Shown in pieces: positions 1-6,683 of a stretch of DNA of 9,483 nt. Both the position numbers and the translations under genes were made by a program. Source of the stretch: Candidatus Latescibacterota bacterium (GTDB lineage: Bacteria; Latescibacterota; MVCY01; DTYK01); NCBI GenBank assembly GCA_012961925.1, contig DTYK01000051.1:1-9483 (forward strand), given 5' to 3'. The notes under the pieces were generated by a model that saw only the letters and a program-made list of their open reading frames with translations, had not been told where the DNA came from and did not search any database. The stretch's first letter is position 1; each line of letters begins with the position of its first letter.

Positions 1-1046
1 GCCCATGGAATCTCGTGAAGTACTTCAGCCCTAGGGGCATGATTCGCCTGGCTCAGTTCGGGCTGGAGGGGTTTGAGTCGGATGATCTGTGGAATTGCGT
101 CACATGCAACACCTGTGTGCTGAACTGCCCCCGAGGTGTAGAGATTATCGATGTCATTCGGTCCATGCGCATGATGATGAATGAAACCGGATCTATCCCC
201 CCTTCCCTCAAGATTCCGTTGGGCAGTGTTGCAAGCCGAGGCAACCCATGGTCAGGAGATACAAAAGAGAGGTCGAAGTGGGCAGAAGACCTGAAGGTGA
301 AAGAGTTCGGCCAGGAGGTAGAGTATCTTTATTTCACCTGCTGTACGCAGGCCTATGATCCCAGAAATCAAAGGGCTGGCCGGGCCCTACTGAGGATACT
401 ACAGGGAGGAGGTGTGGACTTCGGCCTTTTAAGGGAAAAAGAGAAGTGTTGTGGAGACGCCATTCGGAAGATGGGCGGAGAAGAAGCTTTCCTAAGGCTG
501 GCTGAAGAGAATATACGCGCCTTTAATGATAAGGGTGTTCAGCGTATCATTACGGCTTCGCCGCATTGTTACAACACGTTCGTGAAGGAATATCCTGAAT
601 TCGGCGGGAGGTACCACGTCTGGCATCATACACAGTTGCTGCTTGAGCTCCTTGAGAAGGGTCGCATCAATCCTGCCATAAAGATGGAAAAAAGGGTAAC
701 CTACCATGATCCCTGCTATCTTGGCAGGCATAATGGCATTTATGAACCAGCTCGTGAGGTGCTAAAAGCGATTCCCGGCCTCGAACTCGTTGAGATGGAA
801 CGAAACCGTAGTGATAGCCTCTGTTGCGGAGGAGGTGGTGGTGGACTCTGGCGAGAGCTTCCGGCTGAAGAACGATTCTCCGTGCTAAGGGTTGAGGAAG
901 CTTCCCGGACCGGAGCAGAGATTATTGCAGCGGCTTGCCCGTACTGTATATCCATGCTTGAGGATGCACTGAGGACAACAGGTAAAACCGGGGAAATTAA
1001 AGTGAAGGATATCTCAGAAATCGTGTTAGAGTCACTGGAGCTATAA
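1..1046 (+). CDS. HdrD-like (HdrC-HdrB fusion) iron-sulfur protein, 5' truncated
   Basis: This is the 3' part of a gene that enters from the left edge. Codons upstream of the GTG at 15 read P-W-N-L in frame, and bases 1-2 (gc) would complete a Cys codon if the base before the window is T. That gives the end of a first CxxCxxCxxxCP ferredoxin motif, so GTG15 is not the start. Counting GTG15 as residue 1, a second [4Fe-4S] motif follows (C28, C31, C34, C38-P). Two CCG (HdrB) domains come next. The first has C109-C110, C145-C146-G and S182-P-H-C185; the second has C234, C270-C271-G and C308-P-Y-C311. In HdrB/HdrD such domains bind non-cubane [4Fe-4S] clusters. The first CCG domain has Ser where many relatives have the first Cys of a CPHC motif. 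No membrane segment is seen, so the protein is probably cytoplasmic. It likely passes electrons between HdrA (next gene) and an unidentified acceptor or thiol/disulfide substrate. BamD of class II benzoyl-CoA reductase complexes is an alternative identity. Confidence 0.88.
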   Translation, partial: PWNLVKYFSPRGMIRLAQFGLEGFESDDLWNCVTCNTCVLNCPRGVEIIDVIRSMRMMMNETGSIPPSLKIPLGSVASRGNPWSGDTKERSKWAEDLKVKEFGQEVEYLYFTCCTQAYDPRNQRAGRALLRILQGGGVDFGLLREKEKCCGDAIRKMGGEEAFLRLAEENIRAFNDKGVQRIITASPHCYNTFVKEYPEFGGRYHVWHHTQLLLELLEKGRINPAIKMEKRVTYHDPCYLGRHNGIYEPAREVLKAIPGLELVEMERNRSDSLCCGGGGGGLWRELPAEERFSVLRVEEASRTGAEIIAAACPYCISMLEDALRTTGKTGEIKVKDISEIVLESLEL

Positions 1047-1177
1047 CCTTACAGATTAGAGTGAAGAGCAAAAAGTGAATGAATTGTTCCATATTAACCC
1101 TTCCCTTTAGATTCTTGATTCTTCTGTTTTGGTAGGAACGGCTTCCAGGCGCGAACAAACAAGAGCATTTTTAATCC

Positions 1178-1191
1178 GGAGTAATAAGAGG
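1178..1191 (+). promoter_or_regulatory. Ribosome binding site deciding the hdrA start
   Basis: GGAG at 1178-1181 lies 10 bases before the ATG at 1192. That ATG begins the canonical HdrA N-terminus (MKERIGFYVCHCG). The longer open frame from a TTG at 1129 would add 21 residues unlike any HdrA N-terminus and is rejected. The 10-mer GGAGTAATAA here (1178-1187) recurs before the MvhD gene at 4589-4598. The 145 bases between the preceding stop and this ATG show no gene, no clear promoter and no clear terminator. Confidence 0.7.
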
Positions 1192-4100
1192 ATGAAGGAG
1201 CGTATCGGTTTTTACGTGTGTCACTGCGGTAGCAACATCGCCGGCAAGGTGCGGGTAGAGGATGTTCGGGACTACATTGCCCGTCAGCCTGGCGTTGTTG
1301 TCTCCCGCGACTACCTGTTCATGTGCTCTGATCCTGGACAAGAACTGATACAAAAAGATGTCAAGGAGCATAATCTAACCCGTGTTGTTGTAGCCTCCTG
1401 CTCCCCACGAATGCACGAGAGGACATTTCGTCAGGTCTGTCAGAGGTCGGGGCTTAACCCTTATCGAGGATTCCATATGGTGTGTATCCGGGAACACTGC
1501 TCCTGGGTTACTGAAGACGAAGACGAGGCCACAGAGAAGGCAAAGGATCTTTGTCGTGCTGGAATACGGCGGGTGCTATTCCATCAGGCTCTGGATACCA
1601 CGGTGGTTCCGGTTAATCCAAATGTACTCGTGGTTGGTGGCGGAATTGCAGGGATGCAGGCGGCTCTCGACGTTGCAAGTGCCGGGTATAAGGTATACAT
1701 GGTGGAAAGGCAACCCACCATAGGCGGCCACATGCTACAGTACGATAAGACATTTCCCACACTGGACTGCGCCTCCTGCATAGGGACCCCCAAGATGGTC
1801 TCTGTGGGCCAGCATCCCAATATAGAACTCCTCACCTATACGGAAGTAGAGGAGGTAGGCGGGTATGTGGGCAACTTCAAGGTGAAGTTACGCAAGAAAG
1901 CTCGCTATGTCACGAATAAATGCACCGGGTGCGGTGATTGTGCCCAGGTATGCCCGGTGGAGATGCCGAATGAGTGGGACGAAGGCCTCAGGAATCGAAA
2001 GGCCATATACCGGTCCTTCCCCCAGGCCGTGCCTATTACCTTCGTAATCGAGAAAAAAGACCGGGCCCCGTGCGTGATTACCTGTCCTGCACGCATAAAC
2101 GTTCAGGGCTATATCCAGCTCATTGGTCAGGGCAAGTATAAGGAAGCGGTACAGCTAATCATGGAACGGCTACCGCTTCCGGGAGTGCTTGGCCGGGTCT
2201 GCCCGCATCCGTGTGAATCTCAATGCCGAAGATCGGAAGTGGATGAGCCCTTGGCGATCAGAGATCTGAAGCGTTTTGCTTCTGATCAAGTAGACCTGGA
2301 AGAGTTGCCTCTCCCGGAGATCGAGGAACGGCCGGAAAAGGTGGCAGTAATCGGCTCCGGACCTGCCGGGCTGACTGTAGCATACTATCTTCGGCTTAAA
2401 GGATACCAGGTCACCATATTTGAAGCACTTCCGGTGCTTGGAGGCATGCTTCGGGTGGGCATCCCGGACTATAGGCTCCCTCCTGAAATATTGGATCGAG
2501 AGATAAATCGCATTCTCCAAACAGGGATCAAAACACGAACCGAACAGATACTGGGGACTGACTTTACCCTTGCCGACCTTGAAAGGGAGGGCTTTAAGGC
2601 CATCTTCCTTGGAATTGGTGCCCACCGTGGTATGAGATTAAATATACCTGGAGAAGATCGGTTTGAGGGGGTTCTGGATGCAGTGGATTTCCTGAGAGAA
2701 GTGAATCTGGGAAAGCGGGAGCTGCCAGGCAGGCGTGTGGTAATCATTGGTGGCGGTAATGTGGCCATTGACGCAGCCCGGACAGCACTACGTCTCGGTT
2801 GTGAAGAGGTAAATGTGGTTTACCGACGCAGCCGTGAAGAGATGCCCGCTTATGCGGAAGAGATCGAGGAAGCGTTGGCAGAGGGAGTAAGCATTAGTTA
2901 TCTGTCGGCTCCGGTGGGTATTCTGGGTGAGGATGGAAAGGTCACAGGCATCAAATGTATTCGCACGGAACTAGGGCCACCTGACGCCACAGGACGCAGG
3001 CGACCATTACCCGTCGAGGGCTCGGAATTTGTCATCCCCTGTGATGCGATAATCCCGGCTGTGGGTCAGCAGCCTGAAACAAAATGGGCCGCGAATGAGG
3101 CGGATCTGGAGGTGGGTAACCGCGGCACCCTAACAGTGAACCCCTATACCATGCAGACTGCTGTTCCCCATGTTTTTGCAGGAGGTGATGCAGTAACCGG
3201 TCCGGGCACGGTGATAGAAGCAGTATCTGCCGGCCACAGGGCAGTAGAAGCTATTCACCGTTACCTCAACGGGGAGGATCTCCAACTCTATGCCCAGGAG
3301 CTGACTGCTCAGGGGCCTCCCGGCCAGGGTTGGCGGGAGATCCCACAGGAACTTCCGAAAGAAAAGAGGGCCCAGACCGTCCATCGAGATCCTAAAGAGA
3401 GTGTCTCCTCCTTTGAAGAGGTGAACCTAGGCATTTCGGAAGAGGAGGCCAAACAGGAAGCCCGACGCTGCCTCAACTGTGGGGTCTGCTCCGAGTGTAT
3501 GGAGTGCCTGAAAGCCTGCAAGGTAGGGGCTATTGACCACAATATGGAGGAGGAAAAGGTGGAGGTCGAGGTAGGTAGCATAATCATTGCCACAGGGTTC
3601 GATCTCATGGATCCGGGCCCCATGGAACGGTTCGGCTACAGGAAGTATCCTAACGTCCTCACCAGTCTCGAGTTTGAGCGGCTGACTAATGCCACAGGTC
3701 CCACAGGCGGTGCCATCCTGACCAGAAAGGAGGACGGCGGGTTTGATCAACCACCATCCAGTGTTGCCATCCTCCACTGCGTGGGGAGCCGTGACGTTAA
3801 TTACCATGAGTATTGCTCAAGGGTCTGCTGCATGTACGCCCTCAAGTATGCTCATCTGATTAAGGATCGAGTGGGAGGAGAAACAGCAGTCTACAATTTC
3901 TACATCGACTTGAGGTGTTTCGGGAAAGGATATGAGGAATTCCTGACCCGTGTCCAGACCGAGGGTGTCAAGCTAATCCGCGGCAAGGCAACTCGAGTAA
4001 CTGACAGGGCTGAAGATCCGGGTGAGGAGGGCAAGCTGATAGTGATTGCAGAGGATACCCTGAGTAGCAAGGTGATGCGCGTGCCTGTAGATATGGTCAT

Positions 4101-4587
4101 CCTGTGCCCCGCTATGGAGGCACGGAAGGATAATCCCGAGGTGGCCAGGGTCTTTGGTCTAACTGTTGGTCGGGATGGCTTCTTCCTGGAAGAACACCCG
4201 AAATTGGAGCCTGTCTCCACAGCCACCTCAGGCATATTCATTGCGGGGGCATGCCAGGGACCAAAGGACATACCCGATACCGTGGCCCAAGCAAAAGGGG
4301 CAGCCAGCGAGGCGACTGCTCTGAGCAGCTTCGGCAAGGTTGAGATTAGTCCAATGACTTCCCATATCGATCCTGATATTTGTATAGGTTGCCAGGTCTG
4401 CCGTGAGCTCTGTCCCTATTCAGCGATTGAGTTCGATCAACGTCGCGGAGTAAGCGTTGTTAACGAAGCCATGTGCAAAGGTTGTGGGAGTTGCGCCTCA
4501 CACTGCCCAAGCGGGGCTGCTACCGTCAGACATTTCACGGATCAACAGGTCTTTGCCGAGATAGAAGGCCTGTTGGCCCTGGATTAG
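1192..4587 (+). CDS. hdrA: HdrA with inserted GltD/NfnB-type NAD(P)H dehydrogenase module
   Basis: This is the flavin and iron-sulfur core of a soluble Hdr complex, 1131 residues long against roughly 650 for a plain HdrA. Domains in order: HdrA N-terminal cluster domain (C10-H-C12, C45 in MCSDPG, C70, C98, C103); FAD fold (GGGIAG 149-154) with the HdrA CxxC pair C193/C196; a [4Fe-4S] motif C244/C247/C250/C254; then a GltD module. That module has Cys 294, 298, 337, 341 and 345, a second FAD motif GSGPAG 388-393, an NAD(P)H motif GGGNVA 520-525, YRRSREE 544-550 and GGDAVTGPG from 664. A Cys-rich motif (760-776) follows, then the return of the HdrA FAD fold (C863; C874/C878/C879), and a C-terminal 2[4Fe-4S] ferredoxin (1064-1074 and 1095-1105). 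HdrA flavin is the bifurcation site in characterised Hdr complexes. The GltD part implies exchange with NAD(P)H; the YRRSR motif fits NADPH in the GltD/NfnB family. The gene lies 12 bases before the MvhD gene and is surely co-transcribed with it. BamE is an alternative identity. Confidence 0.92.
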   Translation: MKERIGFYVCHCGSNIAGKVRVEDVRDYIARQPGVVVSRDYLFMCSDPGQELIQKDVKEHNLTRVVVASCSPRMHERTFRQVCQRSGLNPYRGFHMVCIREHCSWVTEDEDEATEKAKDLCRAGIRRVLFHQALDTTVVPVNPNVLVVGGGIAGMQAALDVASAGYKVYMVERQPTIGGHMLQYDKTFPTLDCASCIGTPKMVSVGQHPNIELLTYTEVEEVGGYVGNFKVKLRKKARYVTNKCTGCGDCAQVCPVEMPNEWDEGLRNRKAIYRSFPQAVPITFVIEKKDRAPCVITCPARINVQGYIQLIGQGKYKEAVQLIMERLPLPGVLGRVCPHPCESQCRRSEVDEPLAIRDLKRFASDQVDLEELPLPEIEERPEKVAVIGSGPAGLTVAYYLRLKGYQVTIFEALPVLGGMLRVGIPDYRLPPEILDREINRILQTGIKTRTEQILGTDFTLADLEREGFKAIFLGIGAHRGMRLNIPGEDRFEGVLDAVDFLREVNLGKRELPGRRVVIIGGGNVAIDAARTALRLGCEEVNVVYRRSREEMPAYAEEIEEALAEGVSISYLSAPVGILGEDGKVTGIKCIRTELGPPDATGRRRPLPVEGSEFVIPCDAIIPAVGQQPETKWAANEADLEVGNRGTLTVNPYTMQTAVPHVFAGGDAVTGPGTVIEAVSAGHRAVEAIHRYLNGEDLQLYAQELTAQGPPGQGWREIPQELPKEKRAQTVHRDPKESVSSFEEVNLGISEEEAKQEARRCLNCGVCSECMECLKACKVGAIDHNMEEEKVEVEVGSIIIATGFDLMDPGPMERFGYRKYPNVLTSLEFERLTNATGPTGGAILTRKEDGGFDQPPSSVAILHCVGSRDVNYHEYCSRVCCMYALKYAHLIKDRVGGETAVYNFYIDLRCFGKGYEEFLTRVQTEGVKLIRGKATRVTDRAEDPGEEGKLIVIAEDTLSSKVMRVPVDMVILCPAMEARKDNPEVARVFGLTVGRDGFFLEEHPKLEPVSTATSGIFIAGACQGPKDIPDTVAQAKGAASEATALSSFGKVEISPMTSHIDPDICIGCQVCRELCPYSAIEFDQRRGVSVVNEAMCKGCGSCASHCPSGAATVRHFTDQQVFAEIEGLLALD
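2044..3396 (+). other. GltD-like NAD(P)H-dehydrogenase module inside HdrA
   Basis: This marks residues of about 285-735 of the first HdrA. It contains the two-part Cys domain of the glutamate synthase small-subunit family (APC294, TC298P, then C337, C341, C345), an FAD Rossmann motif, an inner NAD(P)H Rossmann motif and the closing GGDAVTGPGTVIEA motif. That is the complete fold of GltD and of NfnB, with no frame break. It sits between the first ferredoxin-like cluster of the HdrA insert and a later Cys-rich motif, so the HdrA chain resumes after it. GltD/HdrA fusions are, to my knowledge, seen in Desulfobacterota. The borders are estimated by eye. Confidence 0.88.
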
Positions 4588-4599
4588 AGGAGTAATAAA

Positions 4600-5022
4600 A
4601 TGGATAACTGGAAACCGGTCATTGTGGCTTTTGTTTGTAACTGGTGTACTTATACCGCTGCCGATCTTGCGGGCACCTCCAGGTTGATCCATCCGCCCAA
4701 TGTTCGATTGATCCGTATGATGTGCACCGGGATGGTGGATCCCAAGTACGTGATCAAGGCATTGCTGGAAGGTGCAGACGCTGTACTTATCAGCGGCTGC
4801 CATCCTGGCGACTGCCACTATATCAACGGTAATTTCAAGGCACGCCGTCGGGTCAAATTGTTGAAAGAGATACTGCCAAGGTTTGGCTTTGACGAACGTA
4901 GAGTGAAGTTGACCTGGATCGGTGCCAGTGAAGGCGTCGATTTTGCTAAAACCATCAAAGAGATGGTGGAAGAGGTCAAGGAACTGGGTCCTAACGAAGC
5001 GCGCAAACAGATGGTGTTATGA
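4600..5022 (+). CDS. mvhD: MvhD-type hydrogenase iron-sulfur subunit ([2Fe-2S])
   Basis: This 140-residue protein matches the MvhD/FlxD family in length and in all its cysteines: C13-N-W-C16, C42 in MMCTGMVDP, and C67-H-P-G-D-C72. In the methanogen Hdr-Mvh complex MvhD carries a [2Fe-2S] cluster and moves electrons from the hydrogenase (or a formate dehydrogenase, or Flx subunits) to the C-terminal ferredoxin of HdrA. The ATG at 4600 has GGAG at 4589-4592, 7 bases upstream, and follows the hdrA stop by 12 bases, so the two are translated from one message. No hydrogenase, formate dehydrogenase or FlxAB partner is visible in the window. The electron source may therefore be the NAD(P)H module of the adjacent HdrA or a protein encoded outside. 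No in-frame TGA (selenocysteine) occurs here; all cluster ligands are Cys. BamF is the equivalent in benzoyl-CoA reductase loci. Confidence 0.93.
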   Translation: MDNWKPVIVAFVCNWCTYTAADLAGTSRLIHPPNVRLIRMMCTGMVDPKYVIKALLEGADAVLISGCHPGDCHYINGNFKARRRVKLLKEILPRFGFDERRVKLTWIGASEGVDFAKTIKEMVEEVKELGPNEARKQMVL

Positions 5023-5129
5023 AGAAACCACGCCGGCGTTAATTAATCGGCATTGGTGATCCTTTCGGCCGGTGACTCCGCGTGGACGCCATCAGCCTGA
5101 CCGACCGATGTGCGGAACAATGGAATGCT

Positions 5130-5180
5130 GGATCAGTGGAAAGATGGGCTTCCCAGACATGTTTGTTGACCAGCTGATCC
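5130..5180. repeat. 7-base inverted repeat in the spacer
   Basis: GGATCAG (5130-5136) and CTGATCC (5174-5180) are perfect reverse complements, separated by 37 bases. The loop is too long and there is no T tract, so this is not a typical terminator. It may be chance or the remnant of a mobile element. Confidence 0.3.
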
Positions 5181-5379
5181 GTGGTTCCCCGTTTCCAAGC
5201 CCCTCAGGCGCTGTCCTGATGAATCAGCCCTGTTCTCAATGAGGGTGAATTGGCATTTGAACCCAATATCCCATGATTCCGATTGTGAATCGAACGAAAC
5301 AGGTTCTGAGGTCTCCGGGCGTTCCATCTCTGGTCGAAACTATGATAAAGGCCCTAATTTCTTTTGTGCAGCTTAACTT

Positions 5380-5450
5380 TTTGTAACACTTTAGGTCTTT
5401 GAAAAAGGTTGTAATCAGCCACTTTTTTTAAAAAGCTTCATGGTTACAAA
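5380..5450. repeat. TTTGTAAC / GTTACAAA inverted repeat upstream of the frhB-like gene
   Basis: TTTGTAAC (5380-5387) is the exact reverse complement of GTTACAAA (5443-5450), with a further direct copy of the core TTGTAA at 5409-5414. All three lie in the A/T-rich 130 bases before the ATG at 5513. This placement would fit a transcription-factor operator, but A/T-rich words recur easily by chance. No known regulator consensus is recognised. Confidence 0.25.
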
Positions 5451-5512
5451 GATAGATCCATTGTCGGCATATAGAACACAAGGAGATAAATAGGTACAGT
5501 TGGAGCAGATAA

Positions 5513-6658
5513 ATGAATAAGATAGCAAAGATTGAAGTAAAAGACCAAAACATCATCACCTCGTTGCAGGAATTTTTAAGGACGCTTCTTACGAAAGGAG
5601 AAATAGACGCTCTCCTAGTACCCCAGCATCTTCCCATGAAAAATGTGGTGATGCCCACGTTGGTGACGGACCCAGAGAAGATCAACGGGGCTGACCCTCT
5701 GGCGCCAGCCTTTCCGATCAACGCCGCCAAGTTGGTCTCCAGACTTACTCGCAAGCCTTTGGTAGGGGGGTTGGCAGCAGTTCTTCGGCCTTGTGAGATT
5801 CGGGCCTTCATCGAGCTGGTAAAACTGAACCAAGGGTCCTTGGAGGAAGTAGTGCTGGTGAGTCTCGATTGCCTGGGGGCCTATAGCAACGTTAATTATC
5901 CCCGTTTTGCAGGGGAAGATGGGATAGAATCTACCCTCCGCTTTTATGAAAAAATAATGTCAGGAAACGGGGCTGCCTACGAAGACTTTGATCTTTCACC
6001 AGCGTGCAAGTCCTGCGAATACCCAATTCCGGAAAACGCTGATCTGCTCGTCGGTCTTGTGGGTGTTGACACAAAGGATCACCTGATGGTGAAGGCCAAT
6101 ACGCCCAAGGGTGAAGCCCTGTTAGACAAGCTGGGGCTGGCAGAGATGGGTGAGCCAAAGGACCGGAAAAAAGCAATAGAGCTACTGGTGCGTGAGCGTA
6201 TAACTTATCGTGATCAGATGTTCGCAAAGACCACCAAATCGATTTCCGACCTGAAGAGGCTCACCAGCTATCTGGCCACCTGCGTTAATTGTTACAACTG
6301 CCGGGTGGCTTGCCCTGTCTGTTACTGCAAGGAGTGCGTTTTCGTAACCGATGTTTTCGATCACGAGCCGGCACAGTACTTGCGGTGGGCAGAACGCAAA
6401 GGGATTATAAAGATGCCCACCGATACGGTATTTTACCACATCACTCGCCTGGCTCACATGAGTACATCATGTGTTGGTTGCGGCCAGTGTTCCAATGCTT
6501 GTCCCAACAACGTTCCTGTGATGGAGATCTTCAGAACCATAGGCAGTTACACCCAGAAAGCCTTCAATTACGAACCTGGCCGAAGTGTGGATGACAAGCC
6601 ACCTCTGTCTGTATTCAACGAAAAGGAGTTTTCCGAAGTCACTGGCGGAAAGGACTAA
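5513..6658 (+). CDS. FrhB/FdhB-like iron-sulfur flavoprotein
   Basis: This 381-residue protein resembles the coenzyme F420 hydrogenase/dehydrogenase beta-subunit family (FrhB/FdhB), which in characterised members carries FAD and [4Fe-4S] clusters and links a two-electron carrier to iron-sulfur chains. Visible marks are R-P-C94-E in the N-terminal half, D-C120 and the pair C165-K-S-C168. Near the C-terminus are two ferredoxin motifs, C257/C260/C263/C267-P and C320/C323/C326/C330-P, with extra Cys 270, 272 and 275 directly after the first. Ferredoxin motifs at the C-terminal side, rather than before the flavin domain as in methanogen FrhB, are typical of the bacterial branch as I know it. The ATG at 5513 has GGAG at 5502-5505, 7 bases upstream. 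The double-HdrA gene starts 25 bases after the stop, so this protein is its likely electron-exchange partner. NAD(P)H, ferredoxin or formate dehydrogenase are possible partners; use of F420 is not supported. Confidence 0.75.
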   Translation: MNKIAKIEVKDQNIITSLQEFLRTLLTKGEIDALLVPQHLPMKNVVMPTLVTDPEKINGADPLAPAFPINAAKLVSRLTRKPLVGGLAAVLRPCEIRAFIELVKLNQGSLEEVVLVSLDCLGAYSNVNYPRFAGEDGIESTLRFYEKIMSGNGAAYEDFDLSPACKSCEYPIPENADLLVGLVGVDTKDHLMVKANTPKGEALLDKLGLAEMGEPKDRKKAIELLVRERITYRDQMFAKTTKSISDLKRLTSYLATCVNCYNCRVACPVCYCKECVFVTDVFDHEPAQYLRWAERKGIIKMPTDTVFYHITRLAHMSTSCVGCGQCSNACPNNVPVMEIFRTIGSYTQKAFNYEPGRSVDDKPPLSVFNEKEFSEVTGGKD

Positions 6659-6683
6659 AACGGTATATGAGAGGTTTGCTGTA

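Larger units (their letters stand above)
5023..5512 (+). other. 490-base intergenic spacer, no convincing gene
   Basis: No gene with a ribosome binding site and recognisable protein is seen on either strand. The first ~320 bases are GC-richer and hold weak inverted repeats: CGCCGG 5031-5036 with CCGGTG 5069-5074, CCACGC 5028-5033 with GCGTGG 5080-5085, and GGATCAG 5130-5136 with CTGATCC 5174-5180. None is followed by a T run, so no intrinsic terminator can be called. The last ~150 bases (about 5355-5512) are A/T-rich with runs of T and A and repeated TTGTAA words, as expected near a promoter. I could not find a well-spaced -35/-10 pair or a sigma-54 GG-N10-GC element. A promoter for the next two genes is plausible but not located. 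Confidence 0.6.

Noticed and set aside
15..17. GTG 15 as the start of the HdrD-like gene
   Set aside because: The frame is open to the left edge with P-W-N-L codons, and bases 1-2 fit the end of a Cys codon of the missing first ferredoxin motif.
1129..1191. Longer hdrA start at TTG 1129
   Set aside because: The 21 extra residues do not look like any HdrA N-terminus. ATG 1192 begins the canonical MKERIGFYVCHCG and has GGAG at good spacing.
2170..2625. Minus-strand open frame of 151 residues
   Set aside because: It is antisense to the GltD module, with no recognisable protein and no expected start context; a shadow.
5028..5090. Possible terminator hairpin after the MvhD gene
   Set aside because: The stems are short, loops are over 30 bases and no T tract follows, so it is not an intrinsic terminator.
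5108..5242. Short + strand open frame (44 codons) starting at ATG 5108
   Set aside because: It reads somewhat protein-like but has no Shine-Dalgarno sequence, no known family and a nearby stop. Evidence is insufficient for a gene call.
5281..5305. tRNA-like T-arm word GTTCGATTC on the minus strand
   Set aside because: The flanking bases do not form the 5-base T stem, and no other tRNA arms or anticodon loop are found nearby.
5133..5327. Minus-strand open frame of 64 residues in the spacer
   Set aside because: It has no ribosome binding site, no recognisable motif and a low-information composition. Left as unassigned spacer.
5341..5346. TATGAT as a sigma-70 -10 box
   Set aside because: It matches the -10 consensus well, but no -35-like hexamer lies 16-18 bases upstream and there is no extended -10 TG.
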